From contig NZ_CBDBDD010000009.1 of NCBI RefSeq assembly GCF_965203655.1, forward strand, positions 998,635 through 1,062,634: 64,000 nt of DNA, given 5' to 3'. The notes below the pieces were generated by a model. It ran no database searches and was not told the origin of the DNA. It saw nothing but the letters and a program-made list of their open reading frames with translations. The stretch is from Poriferisodalis sp965203655 (GTDB lineage: Bacteria; Actinomycetota; Acidimicrobiia; Acidimicrobiales; Poriferisodalaceae). Shown piece by piece: positions 19,401 to 27,168 of this stretch. Numbering within the stretch: position 1 is the first letter of the stretch; every line of letters starts with the position of its first letter. The translations under genes and the position numbers were made by a program.

Positions 19401-19528
19401 TTGAGTCCCGAGGCGATCAGCAGGAGGCGGATGTCCGACTGGACGGTGGCCTCGGTCCGGCCTGGAGCGCTGCGGTCGCAGAGCCGGCCGACGACGGCCC
19501 CCAAGTCGACCGCGGCCTCTGGATTCAC
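16472..19528 (-). CDS. Type IIG-like restriction-modification enzyme
   Basis: A single 1018-residue polypeptide joining nuclease and N6-adenine methyltransferase. N-terminal PD-(D/E)xK candidate residues are Asp65, Glu74 and Lys76 (in RIDIEIGRTVIEVKRS). The helical linker leads to GEYYTPDFLAEAMI (about 327-340), SAM-binding motif I DPSCGSGTF (353-361) and catalytic NPPW (562-565). The C-terminal third (about 750-1018) should be the target-recognition domain. No separate specificity or helper gene is adjacent, so it would act alone. Codon use looks less GC-biased than its neighbours, consistent with transfer. The target sequence cannot be predicted. Confidence 0.88.
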   Translation of the reverse strand: MNPEAAVDLGAVVGRLCDRSAPGRTEATVQSDIRLLLIASGLNISDDDIIDVTLEAPLGDRRRIDIEIGRTVIEVKRSLASGASLEDATAQLSGYVAERERQLSQRYVGIVTDGRDWHLFHRVEDGLGPVAVHEVDPTSPEPEPLITWLAAVLATQHEVIPTREALSSRLGADSPGHELERAALRGMYEANRDNPEIQIKRELWAKLLTTALGTQFGDNEDDLFVEHTLLVATAECVAHAVLGYPITQLTPASLLRGELFGQQSQIHGVVDHDFFDWPLNCGEPGTVWVAALARRLQQFDWSNVTHDVMKTIYESVIGVDTRKRLGEYYTPDFLAEAMIQEVVTDPIQMTVLDPSCGSGTFLFHAVRGYLAAAERAGIANGDAVAGVARRVFGVDVHPVAVTLARVTYLLAIGAERLSASDRGPLRIPVFLGDALQWGQRGDIFASETLNVTTSDGAHLFADQLRFPQALLADADRFDALVSDLAETATTREPSSRPTVFASIANRHGLSEADAVTVRATFEAMCRLHDERRDHIWGYYVRNLARPAWLALPDNRCDVLIGNPPWLAYRHMTESMKMIFREMSTTRGLWSGRHVATHQDLADLFVVRAVEQYLRVDGHLAFVMPAGVRTRAQSDGLRAGRYAVGKSDNVCINWRMPWELSDISHTFFPRTACVVFGTRSREAQTLTPQFERWTGKLHNPNADWDSVRAALSRTVQVDEPVEATQPSSPYKPIFRNGANIYPRLLTTVKPDVAPPLGVGSGRRAVRSDRGIYAKYAWKKLPDLRGVVEQEFVFPLLMGESVLPFMQRQPMEALLPFDGRKMLDDADIDAHEGLARWWQAATSLWDEHAVSSLSLQESLDHYGKLSSQYPLSGTRVVCAVSGMHVTACRVTAPYALVEHQLDWAPMRSVEEAQYLCAVLNCAAVTKAVEPYMVSGKGGGRHIGSHLWKLPIPLYDSLDRLHRNLASLGAEAERFVAELEIPEMKAHGRMRSRVRESLASSDLGPKIEHAVAELLKMPLPA

Positions 19529-19611
19529 TCGTTCGACTGTAACGGCGCACTGCGGCGACCCTCTTGCAATTCGGCCGACTAACGGGTCCCCGTCAGTAGC
19601 TCAGCGGTTCG

Positions 19612-20735
19612 CTAGCGAGCATGTATTGGCTGCCAGCGGCGGTAGGTGGCGCAGCGCCACAGCCATTCGACGGGACCGAAGGCGAATCGGTCCAGCCAGG
19701 CCTTCGACCACCACAGCTGCACCGCCCACACGGCCACCACGAACATGGCGATCCCGCTGCGGCTCAGATCCAGATCGTCGAGCAGAACGCCCAGCACCAG
19801 CAGGCCGAATGCTGTCTGGGTGAGGTAGTTGGTGAGCGCCATGCGTCCCGCGGCGCGGATGCGCTGTCGCAGGCCCCCTCCCTCGCCGAGTTCCACAGGG
19901 CGATCAGGCTGAGGTAGCCCAGGCACAGCGGCACAGTCGCCAGCGTGTTGGGGATGGTGCCCGCCACGGCCCAGTCGATATCGAAGCCCGTGGCGGCCAT
20001 CAGTGCGAACCCGGCAGTCGACAGCGGCAAGCCGACGCCGAGGCCCCATGCGGCCATGCGGCAGTAGAACGACGGCGTCTGGTTGCCGCTGATGACACCT
20101 GTCCGGTAGAGCGCCGCCCCGATGAGCATGGCGCCCAAGGCTCGACCGAAGTAGTCGGCCAGGAACCACGTCTCGATGACGCCGTAGTAGTCGCCGTAGT
20201 GCCAGAAGTCGATCAGCACGCTGGAGAAGCTGCGCAGCGACGACTGCACGACCCACGAGATAACTGCCACTGCGACGTAGCACGTGCCGCCCAGCGCAAG
20301 GAGCACCTTGGCGGGCAGGCGTCGCAGTGCGAGCACGACCGGCGCGCACAAGGCGTAGGCGAACAGCACGTCGCCGTCCCAGAACGACAGGTGCACGATG
20401 CCGATGCCCAGCAGCAGCGCGTTGCGCCACAGGCTCAGCAGCACGCTGCGCCTGCCCTTCGCCGCGGCCCGCTCGGCGAACAGCACTACGCCTGCGCCGA
20501 ACAGCATCGAGAACAGGCCCATGAACTTCTGGTCGGCGAAGATCTCTCCGGCGCCGCCGACAACCCAGTCCAGCGCCGTCCGCGAGCCGCCGGCATCGAG
20601 GTTGGCGTAGGCGGCGGCGGGCAGGCCGAATGCCACGGCATTCATCGTCAAGATGCCGAGCACGGCCACGCCGCGCACGGCGTCGAGCGTCGTGATGCGT
20701 TCAGCGGCCCGCGTTGCCAGCGGACCCGACGTCAT
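19612..20735 (-). pseudogene. DUF418 membrane protein, frameshifted
   Basis: The N-terminal 287 residues begin with ERITTLDAVRGVAVLGILTMN, the hallmark of DUF418 proteins, and hold about eight membrane segments. After LSLIALWNSAREG the frame changes; the DUF418 C-terminus (RMALTNYLTQTAFGLLVLG, ending WRCATYRRWQPIHAR) continues one frame over. Adding one base in the five-C run at 19874-19878 restores a continuous protein of about 374 residues. Either a real null allele or a homopolymer error. The family is of unknown function, thought to be involved in transport. Confidence 0.8.
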
Positions 20736-20778
20736 GGCAGTCGGGCGAGGACTGCAGGCTCGCGGGCCGGCAGCGACC

Positions 20779-21870
20779 TCAGTCGAAGGTGATGACGGTG
20801 CGGTTGGATTCGCCGGCCTTCATCCAGCCGTAGCCCTCGTTGATCTGCTCGAGGTCGATGCGTGCCGAGATCATCTCATCGAGCATGAGGCGGCCATCGA
20901 GGTAGAGGTCGATCATCATCGGGATGTCGCTGCGGAACTGGTTCGAGCCCATCATCGAGCCCTGCAGCTTCTTCTCCGACAGGAAGTCGATGCCGCGCAG
21001 CTCGACCTTGGTCTTCGACGGCACCATGCCGATCACGGTGGCGGTGCCGCCGATGTCGAGCATGTTGAACGCCTGCTGCACCGTCTCGGCCAGCCCGATC
21101 GCTTCGAAGCTGTATTCCACCCCGCCTTTGGTCATGTCCTTCACGGCGGTCACCACATCGTCCACCTCTGCGGCATTGACCGTGTCGGTGGCGCCCATCT
21201 GACGGGCAGTCTCGAGCTTCGTCTCGGTCATGTCCACTGCAATGATCCGACCGGCGCCGGCCACGCGGGCGCCTTGCACGGCCGACAGGCCGATGCCCCC
21301 GCAGCCGATCACGCACACCACGCTGCCCACGCCGACGCCTGCGGTATTCACCGCCGCACCGAAGCCCGTCGTGACGCCGCAACCGATCAGGCATGCCCGG
21401 TCGAGCGGCATGTCGGGCCGCACCTTCACGACGGCGTTCTGATGCACCAGCATCTGCTCGGCGAAGCCACCGAGCCGAGCCATCTGGCCCACCTCAGTGC
21501 TGTCGTCACGCTCCAGTCGGGCTGCGGCGCCCTTGGCCCGCGAGGTGGCCCGGATGTTGGTGCAGCGGTGCGGGTTGCCCGACAGGCAGCGGTGGCATTG
21601 GCCGCAGAAAATCGACAGGCACGCCACCACATGGTCACCGGGCTTCACGTAGCTCACGTCGCTGCCCACGGCCTCCACCACGCCGGCCGACTCGTGGCCC
21701 ATCACCATGGGCAGAGGCGTGCGGAACAGGCCTTCCATGAAGTGCAAGTCGCTGTGGCACAGACCAGCGCCCACCGTCTGGATGAGCACTTCCTGCGGTC
21801 CGGGCGCGTCGATGCGCAGGTCCTCGATCTCCAGATCGCCCGGCTGTTCGCAGAGCACAGCTGCCTTCAT
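20779..21870 (-). CDS. Zinc-dependent alcohol dehydrogenase
   Basis: A 363-residue medium-chain dehydrogenase oxidising alcohols with NAD or a related cofactor. Catalytic zinc ligands Cys38 and His59 (MGHESAGVVEAVG); structural zinc cysteines 89, 92, 95 and 103. The Rossmann motif VCVIGCGGIGLSAVQGA is intact. The pattern is close to class III-type and nitrosoaniline-dependent actinobacterial dehydrogenases. ATG 21870 is followed at once by the conserved MKAAVLCEQP. Divergent from the selenoprotein candidate across 179 bp. Confidence 0.92.
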   Translation of the reverse strand: MKAAVLCEQPGDLEIEDLRIDAPGPQEVLIQTVGAGLCHSDLHFMEGLFRTPLPMVMGHESAGVVEAVGSDVSYVKPGDHVVACLSIFCGQCHRCLSGNPHRCTNIRATSRAKGAAARLERDDSTEVGQMARLGGFAEQMLVHQNAVVKVRPDMPLDRACLIGCGVTTGFGAAVNTAGVGVGSVVCVIGCGGIGLSAVQGARVAGAGRIIAVDMTETKLETARQMGATDTVNAAEVDDVVTAVKDMTKGGVEYSFEAIGLAETVQQAFNMLDIGGTATVIGMVPSKTKVELRGIDFLSEKKLQGSMMGSNQFRSDIPMMIDLYLDGRLMLDEMISARIDLEQINEGYGWMKAGESNRTVITFD

Positions 21871-22049
21871 GTGACGCCCCCTCGCGTTGTACGGCCACGA
21901 CAGTGGCTTCGCTTGACATTGCCGAGATTAGGCGCGCAGCGGAAAGTGCGTGCCCGCCGACGCCCTTCGCGTCCGGGCTGCCATCGGCCGCCCAGGTGGA
22001 GGGTGCGGTAGCGTCGTTCCCAGCGAGCCACGGCCGTCGAGGGGGAGTC

Positions 22050-22646
22050 ATGGCGAATGAGCACGGCTACTTGCCGAAGGTGACCGAGCTGGACGACAAG
22101 CAGCAACGCCGCTTGGACACTTGGTATGCGAAGGCCTACACCGACGACAACCTCTTCCGGACGCTGGCTGCCGACGAGACCACCATCGACCTGTTCCTCG
22201 GTTGGGTCGGTGCTGTGTACGGCGGCCATCCCGACGAGGATCCCGGTGCACTCGACCGGCACATGATCGAGCTGTGCCGCATCCGTATGGCCAACCGGAA
22301 CGAGTGCTTCCACTGAAGCCTCGTGCGCAGCGCATCGTTGGTGCGCACCGGACTGACCGACGAAGTCGTGGCCCAGCTCGTCGACTACGAGGCTTCGGAC
22401 CTGCCCGAGTCGTGGAAGGCAGCCCTCGCGCTGTGCGATCGGCTCTCGGGATACGAGCACAAGGGCGTGATCCCACCTGAGCTGTACGAACGGCTGGGGG
22501 ATCACTTCAACGAGCAGCAGATACTGCGCTTGGGCGCATTGCTCGCGTCTGCGAGCGGATGGCATCGGATGATCGAGGCATTCGGCATCCGGCCCGACCA
22601 CTACCAGGCCCAACAATCTGCCCCTTGGGCCGCAGCAGCGGGTTGA
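22050..22646 (+). CDS. AhpD/carboxymuconolactone-decarboxylase-like protein with in-frame TGA (candidate selenoprotein)
   Basis: Read through one TGA (22314-22316), this is a 198-residue AhpD-like protein. The family's redox motif CxxC appears as Cys86-Phe-His-TGA: the stop sits exactly at the second cysteine (position 89). The frame continues without another stop for 110 residues of family-like sequence (SLVRSASLVRTGLTDEVVAQL, then a late LGALLASASGWHRMIEAFG). A hairpin follows the TGA (22323-22348). ATG 22050 has a GAGGGGGAG ribosome site; TAGCGT at 22011 may be its -10. AhpD-like selenoproteins with CxxU are known from marine bacteria. Alternatives: a Cys TGC-to-TGA sequencing error or a true nonsense mutation. 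Confidence 0.7.
22323..22348 (+). promoter_or_regulatory. SECIS-like hairpin after the in-frame TGA
   Basis: GTGCGCA (22323-22329) pairs perfectly with TGCGCAC (22342-22348) around a 12-nt loop starting with G and ending TTGG. It starts 6 nt after the TGA. The loop begins about 13 nt after the TGA, slightly closer than the roughly 16-37 nt usual for bacterial SECIS elements. Confidence 0.4.
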
Positions 22647-22696
22647 GCGCGGGCCCGCTGGGGCGCGTCGCGAGATCAGGCTTGACAGCACTCGTC

Positions 22697-22702
22697 TAGC
22701 TT
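22697..22702 (+). promoter_or_regulatory. -10 box TAGCTT, leaderless promoter
   Basis: TAGCTT ends 7 nt before GTG 22710. The same box precedes the paralogue at 23584. Confidence 0.55.
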
Positions 22703-22709
22703 CGGCGCG

Positions 22710-23562
22710 GTGACCCCAGAGGCACCCGACACCGAACCGCTGTCGCCGGGCAGCCGGCTCGCAGAGGTCGTCGAGTTCTTCGGCGTGCAGGCCACCGACG
22801 ACGAGTTGCGCTGGCTTCTGCCCATCTCGCCGAACGTTGCCAACTATCTCGGTGTGATGCACGGCGGCTGCGCGCTCGCGTCGGTCACTGCCGCTGCCGA
22901 GACATGGAGCGAACGGCCGGTTGCATCGGCTTCGGCGCAGTTCATGTCCCGTGTCCCTCTCGGTGGCAGCGCAGAGATCACGTTTGACATCGGGTCGGCC
23001 GGCAAGCGGATGACCCAGGTGCTCGCGCAGGTCGTCGATGCAGCCGACGGCAGCGTGCTGATGCGAGCGCTGCTGTCGCTGGGCGGTCGGCGGCTCGGCA
23101 TCGACCAGGACTGGGTGCAGCCGCCGGATGTTCCGGCGCCGGAGGAGTTGACGCGCCGTTCTGTGCCGGACAACGCCGTTCCATCGTTCAGCACAGAGGC
23201 CGACATCCGGTTTGCGCCCTACAGCGCCGGCGATCGCAGGATCCTCTGCTGGGCGCGACTCGCTGGCACGCTGGCGTCCACCCGCCAGGGTCTGATTGCG
23301 TTGGCGGACACGCTCGCAACGGGGATGCACCTGAGCCTCGGCCGCAAGTGGCGTGGCGCGAGCCTCGACAACACTGTGCGCATCGCAGGCGACGCCGACT
23401 GCGAATGGGTGCTACTCGACATCGAGACCGACGGCTTCCACAACGCTGTCGGTCACGGCGTCGTGCGGATCTTCGCCCCCCCATGGCGCTTTGCTGGCGA
23501 CAGGGAATCAGTCATTCGCCGTGGCGCGGGTGGCCGGCCCCCTCGAGGGCTTCCGGCTGTAG
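22710..23562 (+). pseudogene. Acyl-CoA thioesterase-like (double hotdog), frameshifted near its end
   Basis: Residues 1-255 match the intact neighbour at 23584-24435: VMHGGCALASVTAAAE in the first hotdog and SLDNTVRIAGDADCEWVLLDIETD in the second. After VVRIFAP the frame is lost in a run of seven C (23476-23482). Removing one C restores HGALLATGNQSFAVARVAGPLEGFRL and a stop at 23560-23562, aligned with the paralogue's end. As assembled, translation would instead run on into the next gene to 23903. Likely activity: hydrolysis of acyl-CoA thioesters in the cytoplasm. Either a tract-length variant or a sequencing error. Confidence 0.78.
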
Positions 23563-23569
23563 TCAGCAC

Positions 23570-23575
23570 TAGCTT
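23570..23575 (+). promoter_or_regulatory. -10 box TAGCTT, leaderless promoter
   Basis: TAGCTT ends 8 nt before GTG 23584 and repeats the promoter of the upstream paralogue. Confidence 0.5.
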
Positions 23576-23583
23576 TCGGCTCC

Positions 23584-24435
23584 GTGAGCGCCGAAGCTGC
23601 CACAAGCGACGCTGCGCCGCAGGACCCGCACGTCGGCGAGGTGATCGAGTGGTTCGGCCTCCAGTCGACGGCCGAAGAGCTGCGTTGGCTGCTGCCGGTG
23701 ACCTACGACGTGGCTGGTGCCACCGGCACGCTGCATGGCGGGTGTGCGCTCGCGGCCGCCGTGGCGGCTCTCGAGAGCGTCACCGGCCGGCCCATGGCCG
23801 CTGCATCGGCGCAATACCTGGCGCGGCTGCCGGTGGGCGGCTGTGCGGCCGTCGCTCTCGACATCGGCGCCAGCGGCAACCGGATGACCCAAGCCTCCGC
23901 TGAGATCACCGATGCCGCCGACGGCCGGGTCATTCTGCGTGCGCTCGTGTCCCTCGGCGGTCGGCAGCTAGGCATCGACCAGACGTGGACGACCGCCCCC
24001 GACGTGCCGCCGCCGGACTCGTGCGAGCCCCGCGGCCCGACGTCGATCGAGGGCCGCTCGTTCACCGACCACGCAGACATCAGGCTCGCCGGGCAGCAGC
24101 CGGGCGAGCGCCACGTCCGGTACTGGGCGCGCCTCGACGACACGCTGGCATCGACCGGGCCGGGCCTGACGGCGCTGGCCGACCTGCTGCCGAGCGGCAT
24201 GCGCGTCAGCCTCGATGCCGGATTCAGGGGATCCAGCCTCGACAACACGGTGCGGATCTCCGGCGAAGCCGAGAGCGAATGGGTGCTCCTCGACATCGAA
24301 TCCGACGCCGTCCACAACGCCATCGGCAACGGCATCGTTCGCATCTATGCCTCCGACGGGGGGCTGCTGGCGACCGGCACCCAGTCGTTCGCGATCACCC
24401 GCATCACTGGTCCCCTGGGCTCGCCGCAGCAATGA
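23584..24435 (+). CDS. Acyl-CoA thioesterase-like protein (double hotdog)
   Basis: 283 residues with two hotdog folds. First domain: TLHGGCALAAAVAALESVTG, then QYLARLPVGG. Second domain: SSLDNTVRISGEAESEWVLLDIESDAVHNAIGNG. Same arrangement as TesB-like and PaaI-like thioesterases that hydrolyse acyl-CoA. Clear tandem duplicate of the preceding gene, roughly half identical. GTG start by leaderless promoter. Its stop overlaps the menA start (ATGA), so the two are co-translated. Confidence 0.8.
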   Translation: MSAEAATSDAAPQDPHVGEVIEWFGLQSTAEELRWLLPVTYDVAGATGTLHGGCALAAAVAALESVTGRPMAAASAQYLARLPVGGCAAVALDIGASGNRMTQASAEITDAADGRVILRALVSLGGRQLGIDQTWTTAPDVPPPDSCEPRGPTSIEGRSFTDHADIRLAGQQPGERHVRYWARLDDTLASTGPGLTALADLLPSGMRVSLDAGFRGSSLDNTVRISGEAESEWVLLDIESDAVHNAIGNGIVRIYASDGGLLATGTQSFAITRITGPLGSPQQ

Positions 24436-25310
24436 CGGGCGCACGCACGTGGCTGGCCGGAGCACGGCCACGTACCTGGCCGGCGTCGCTGGTGCCGCCG
24501 TTCGTGGGCACTGCAGCGTCCGACGCCGTGGCAGACGGCGGCATCGTGTGGTGGCGAGCCGCCTTCGCGCTCTTCGTGTCGCTGTGCATCCAGATTGCTG
24601 TCAACTACGCCAACGACTACAGCGATGGGGTGAGAGGCACCGACGTGGCCCGGGTAGGTCCGCAGCGTTTGGTGGCCTCGGGAGCGGCGTCGCCGGCCGC
24701 GGTGCGGAATGCGGCGTTCGCAGCCTTCGGCGTGGCTGCCATGTTCGGCATCGTGGTGGCCGCCGCGGTGTCGTGGTGGCTCGTCGTGGCCGGCGGAGCG
24801 TCGATGCTCGCAGCGTGGTACTACACCGGCGGCCGGCGTCCATACGGCTACCGGGGCCTCGGCGAGCTGTTCGTGTTCATCTTCTTCGGGCTGGTGGCGA
24901 CGGCGGGATCGGCGTTCGTCCAGGACGCCCGCCTCACGATGCTGGGCATTGCTGCCTCGGTCCCGGTGGGCTTGGGCTCGGTGGCCCTGCTCATATCGAA
25001 CAATCTGCGCGACCTGCCGACCGACGCACAGGCCGGCAAGCGCACGCTGGCGGTGCGGATGGGCGACGGGCCGACCCGTGCCATGTACGCAGTGGTCGTG
25101 GTGTTGATGGTGTTCTCGCCGATGTACCTGTCGCTGCTGCGACCGTGGACGATGCTGGGGCTCGCCGCCATCGCGTTCGCTGTTGCGCCCGTTCGCGCGG
25201 TGGTCCGCGGCGCCAGCGGTGCTGCGCTGGTGACGGTGCTCGCAGCAACCGGCCGCCTGCAGATCGTCGTGGGCGCCCTGCTGACCGTCGGCCTCGCCCT
25301 CGGACCATGA
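24432..25310 (+). CDS. menA: 1,4-dihydroxy-2-naphthoate prenyltransferase MenA
   Basis: A 292-residue membrane enzyme attaching the polyprenyl chain in menaquinone synthesis. The first aspartate motif NYANDYSDGVRG and the second region NNLRDLPTDAQAGKRTLAVRMG are as expected for MenA. About eight to nine hydrophobic segments. menG lies convergently 580 bp downstream, so two menaquinone steps are clustered. Confidence 0.9.
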   Translation: MTGARTWLAGARPRTWPASLVPPFVGTAASDAVADGGIVWWRAAFALFVSLCIQIAVNYANDYSDGVRGTDVARVGPQRLVASGAASPAAVRNAAFAAFGVAAMFGIVVAAAVSWWLVVAGGASMLAAWYYTGGRRPYGYRGLGELFVFIFFGLVATAGSAFVQDARLTMLGIAASVPVGLGSVALLISNNLRDLPTDAQAGKRTLAVRMGDGPTRAMYAVVVVLMVFSPMYLSLLRPWTMLGLAAIAFAVAPVRAVVRGASGAALVTVLAATGRLQIVVGALLTVGLALGP

Positions 25311-25370
25311 CATCGGCAACACCCTGCTGCCACCCGTGGCTGTGCCCATGCGATCCGCAATGATGTCCCG

Positions 25371-25874
25371 ATGAGCACAGAAGCAAGTTCGGGGGCAGTG
25401 CTGGAGCATCTCGCCGCGCTGGGCGTGGCCTACGAGGTGGTGGAGTGCGACCCCGACTTCGCCGACACGGCGCAATTCTGCGAGCGCTACGGCTATTCGA
25501 TGGATGCGTCGGCGAACGCCATCTGCGTGGTGGGCAAGTCGGCTGAGCGACCGATGGCGTGCTGCTTGGTGCTGGCGTCAACGCGGCTCGATGTGAACGG
25601 CGTGGTGCGGCGGCGGTTGGGCACCCGCAAGGCGTCCTTTGCCGATGCCGACGAGACCATCGCACGCACCGGGATGATGATCGGCGGCGTGACGCCGTTC
25701 GGGCTTCCCCCGGACATCCCGGTCTGGATCGACAGCCGGGTGATGGACTGCGATGCGGTCATCGTGGGCGGCGGCTCACGAGACTGCAAGATCCTGTGCC
25801 CGCCCTCCTCGCTCGCCCAGATCGCCTCGGCGGAGGTCGTGACCGATCTGGCGAAGGCGCCGCCTCAGGCTTGA
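25371..25874 (+). CDS. YbaK/ProX-type aminoacyl-tRNA deacylase
   Basis: A 167-residue protein of the YbaK/EbsC family that removes wrong amino acids from tRNA (for example Cys or Ala from tRNA-Pro). Typical segments: AICVVGKSAERPMACCLVLAS with the conserved lysine, RRLGTRKASFADADE, and GMMIGGVTPFGLPPDIPVWID. Which tRNA it edits cannot be told. Confidence 0.87.
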   Translation: MSTEASSGAVLEHLAALGVAYEVVECDPDFADTAQFCERYGYSMDASANAICVVGKSAERPMACCLVLASTRLDVNGVVRRRLGTRKASFADADETIARTGMMIGGVTPFGLPPDIPVWIDSRVMDCDAVIVGGGSRDCKILCPPSSLAQIASAEVVTDLAKAPPQA

Positions 25875-25887
25875 AGCGTCTCGCCGC

Positions 25888-26607
25888 TCAGGTCCTGGCG
25901 GCGACATCGCGAGTCGCCGTGATGAGCTGGGCGATGCCGCCGCTCAGTGCCTCGCGCTTGACGTCGCGGAATCCGGCCCCAGCAATCAGGCATGCCAGTT
26001 CTGGTGTCGGGGGCAGGTACGCCACCGATTGGGGCAGGTAGCGGTACGCCGACCGGCTTGAGAGCAAGCTCCCGATGGCCGGCACCACCCTGCCGAAATA
26101 GAACCGGTGGCCTGCCCGCAGCAGCGGGTTTGCGGGCTCGGCGACTTCGAGCATCGCGATGCGGGCTCCCGGTCGCAGCACCCGGGCCAGCTCGGCGAAG
26201 AACGATCCCAGGTCGGCGAAGTTCCTCAGCGCGAATCCGCAGGTTGCGCCCGCCAAGGAGTGCGAGCGCACACCCAGGCTCAGCGCATCGGAGCGCACGA
26301 GCGGCGCGTGGGTGGTTGCTCTGGCGAGCATGCCGGCGGAGAAATCGACTCCAATGGCCCATAGTCCCGCCGCTTCGAGTTCATTGCACAGGTCGCCGGT
26401 GCCGCACGCCACGTCGATCACGGTCTCGCCCGGGGCCAGACCGAGCGCCGCCACGGCACGCCGCCGCCAGCGGGTGTCAAGGCGAAACGTCAGCAACCGG
26501 TTCAGCAGGTCGTAGCGCGGCGCGATCTCGTCGAACATCGCCTCAACGGCCGCAGCCTTGTCCTGCGGCTGCGGCAGCTCCGATGCAGGCCGCCGGCGGG
26601 ATCTCAC
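25888..26607 (-). CDS. menG: Demethylmenaquinone methyltransferase MenG/UbiE
   Basis: A 239-residue SAM methyltransferase for the last step of menaquinone synthesis. MFDEIAPRYDLLNRLLTFRLD is the UbiE signature start, TVIDVACGTGDL the SAM-binding motif, and CGFALRNFADLGSFFAELARVLRPG the second signature. GTG 26607 overlaps the TGA of the upstream membrane-protein gene (GTGA), which sets the start. Confidence 0.9.
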   Translation of the reverse strand: MRSRRRPASELPQPQDKAAAVEAMFDEIAPRYDLLNRLLTFRLDTRWRRRAVAALGLAPGETVIDVACGTGDLCNELEAAGLWAIGVDFSAGMLARATTHAPLVRSDALSLGVRSHSLAGATCGFALRNFADLGSFFAELARVLRPGARIAMLEVAEPANPLLRAGHRFYFGRVVPAIGSLLSSRSAYRYLPQSVAYLPPTPELACLIAGAGFRDVKREALSGGIAQLITATRDVAART

Positions 26608-27047
26608 GTGAACCAGACGCGTCGATGACTGCGGCTGATCGGGTGGAAGAGCAGCACCAGCAGCAGTGCGTCGAACATCAGCCGCATGAACACGCCCAGT
26701 GCCAAGCCGAATCGCGCGCCCCACCACAGCGTCGCGATCGTCGAGTACACCGCCGCAGACGAGCACAGCCAATGGCCCCACCGGCGCTCGCTGGATGTGC
26801 CGATGCCGCCTACCACGAAGGCGCCGCCGAGCAGCAGCGTCACGGCCGCCGGCACGACGGCGTCCGCAAGGTTCTGGGCGGTGCGATCGCTCGCTGCCAG
26901 CGACACGATCGCCTCGAGAATGTCCACCGCCACCTGCCACTCGACTCGCGCCCCGAGCAGCAGGAACACCGCAGAGAAGTAGCTCAGCAGCACAGCGCTG
27001 TAGAGCGTCTGAGGCTGGCTGCGGTTGACCCACTTGATCCGGTTCAC
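26604..27047 (-). CDS. Hypothetical membrane protein
   Basis: 147 residues with four hydrophobic segments (around 15-35, 60-82, 88-110 and 115-135). The end, HPISRSHRRVWFT, is basic. No family recognised. GTG 27047 is the last start before the first hydrophobic segment. It overlaps menG and is probably transcribed with it; a role in the quinone pathway is only suggested by position. Confidence 0.6.
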   Translation of the reverse strand: MNRIKWVNRSQPQTLYSAVLLSYFSAVFLLLGARVEWQVAVDILEAIVSLAASDRTAQNLADAVVPAAVTLLLGGAFVVGGIGTSSERRWGHWLCSSAAVYSTIATLWWGARFGLALGVFMRLMFDALLLVLLFHPISRSHRRVWFT

Positions 27048-27155
27048 CGCGCAAGTGTGGCACCCGCCGCCGGTCGTCGGCTGCCAGCTGCGCCGTCGCG
27101 GTGCGGCCTTGGCGGAACACCGGCGCGCCGCCCGGACACCACACATGAGCGGCGT

Positions 27156-27161
27156 TAGCCT
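27156..27161 (+). promoter_or_regulatory. -10 box TAGCCT, leaderless promoter
   Basis: TAGCCT ends 7 nt before GTG 27169. Confidence 0.55.
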
Positions 27162-27168
27162 CGCCCCG

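Noticed and set aside
22314..22316. Ordinary stop with a second gene starting at GTG 22323
   Set aside because: The downstream frame is the same, directly continues the family sequence and lacks a ribosome site of its own; two separate proteins would each be half a fold.
22682..22687. TTGACA as a -35 box for the first thioesterase
   Set aside because: It lies only 9 bp before TAGCTT; a working pair needs about 17 bp.
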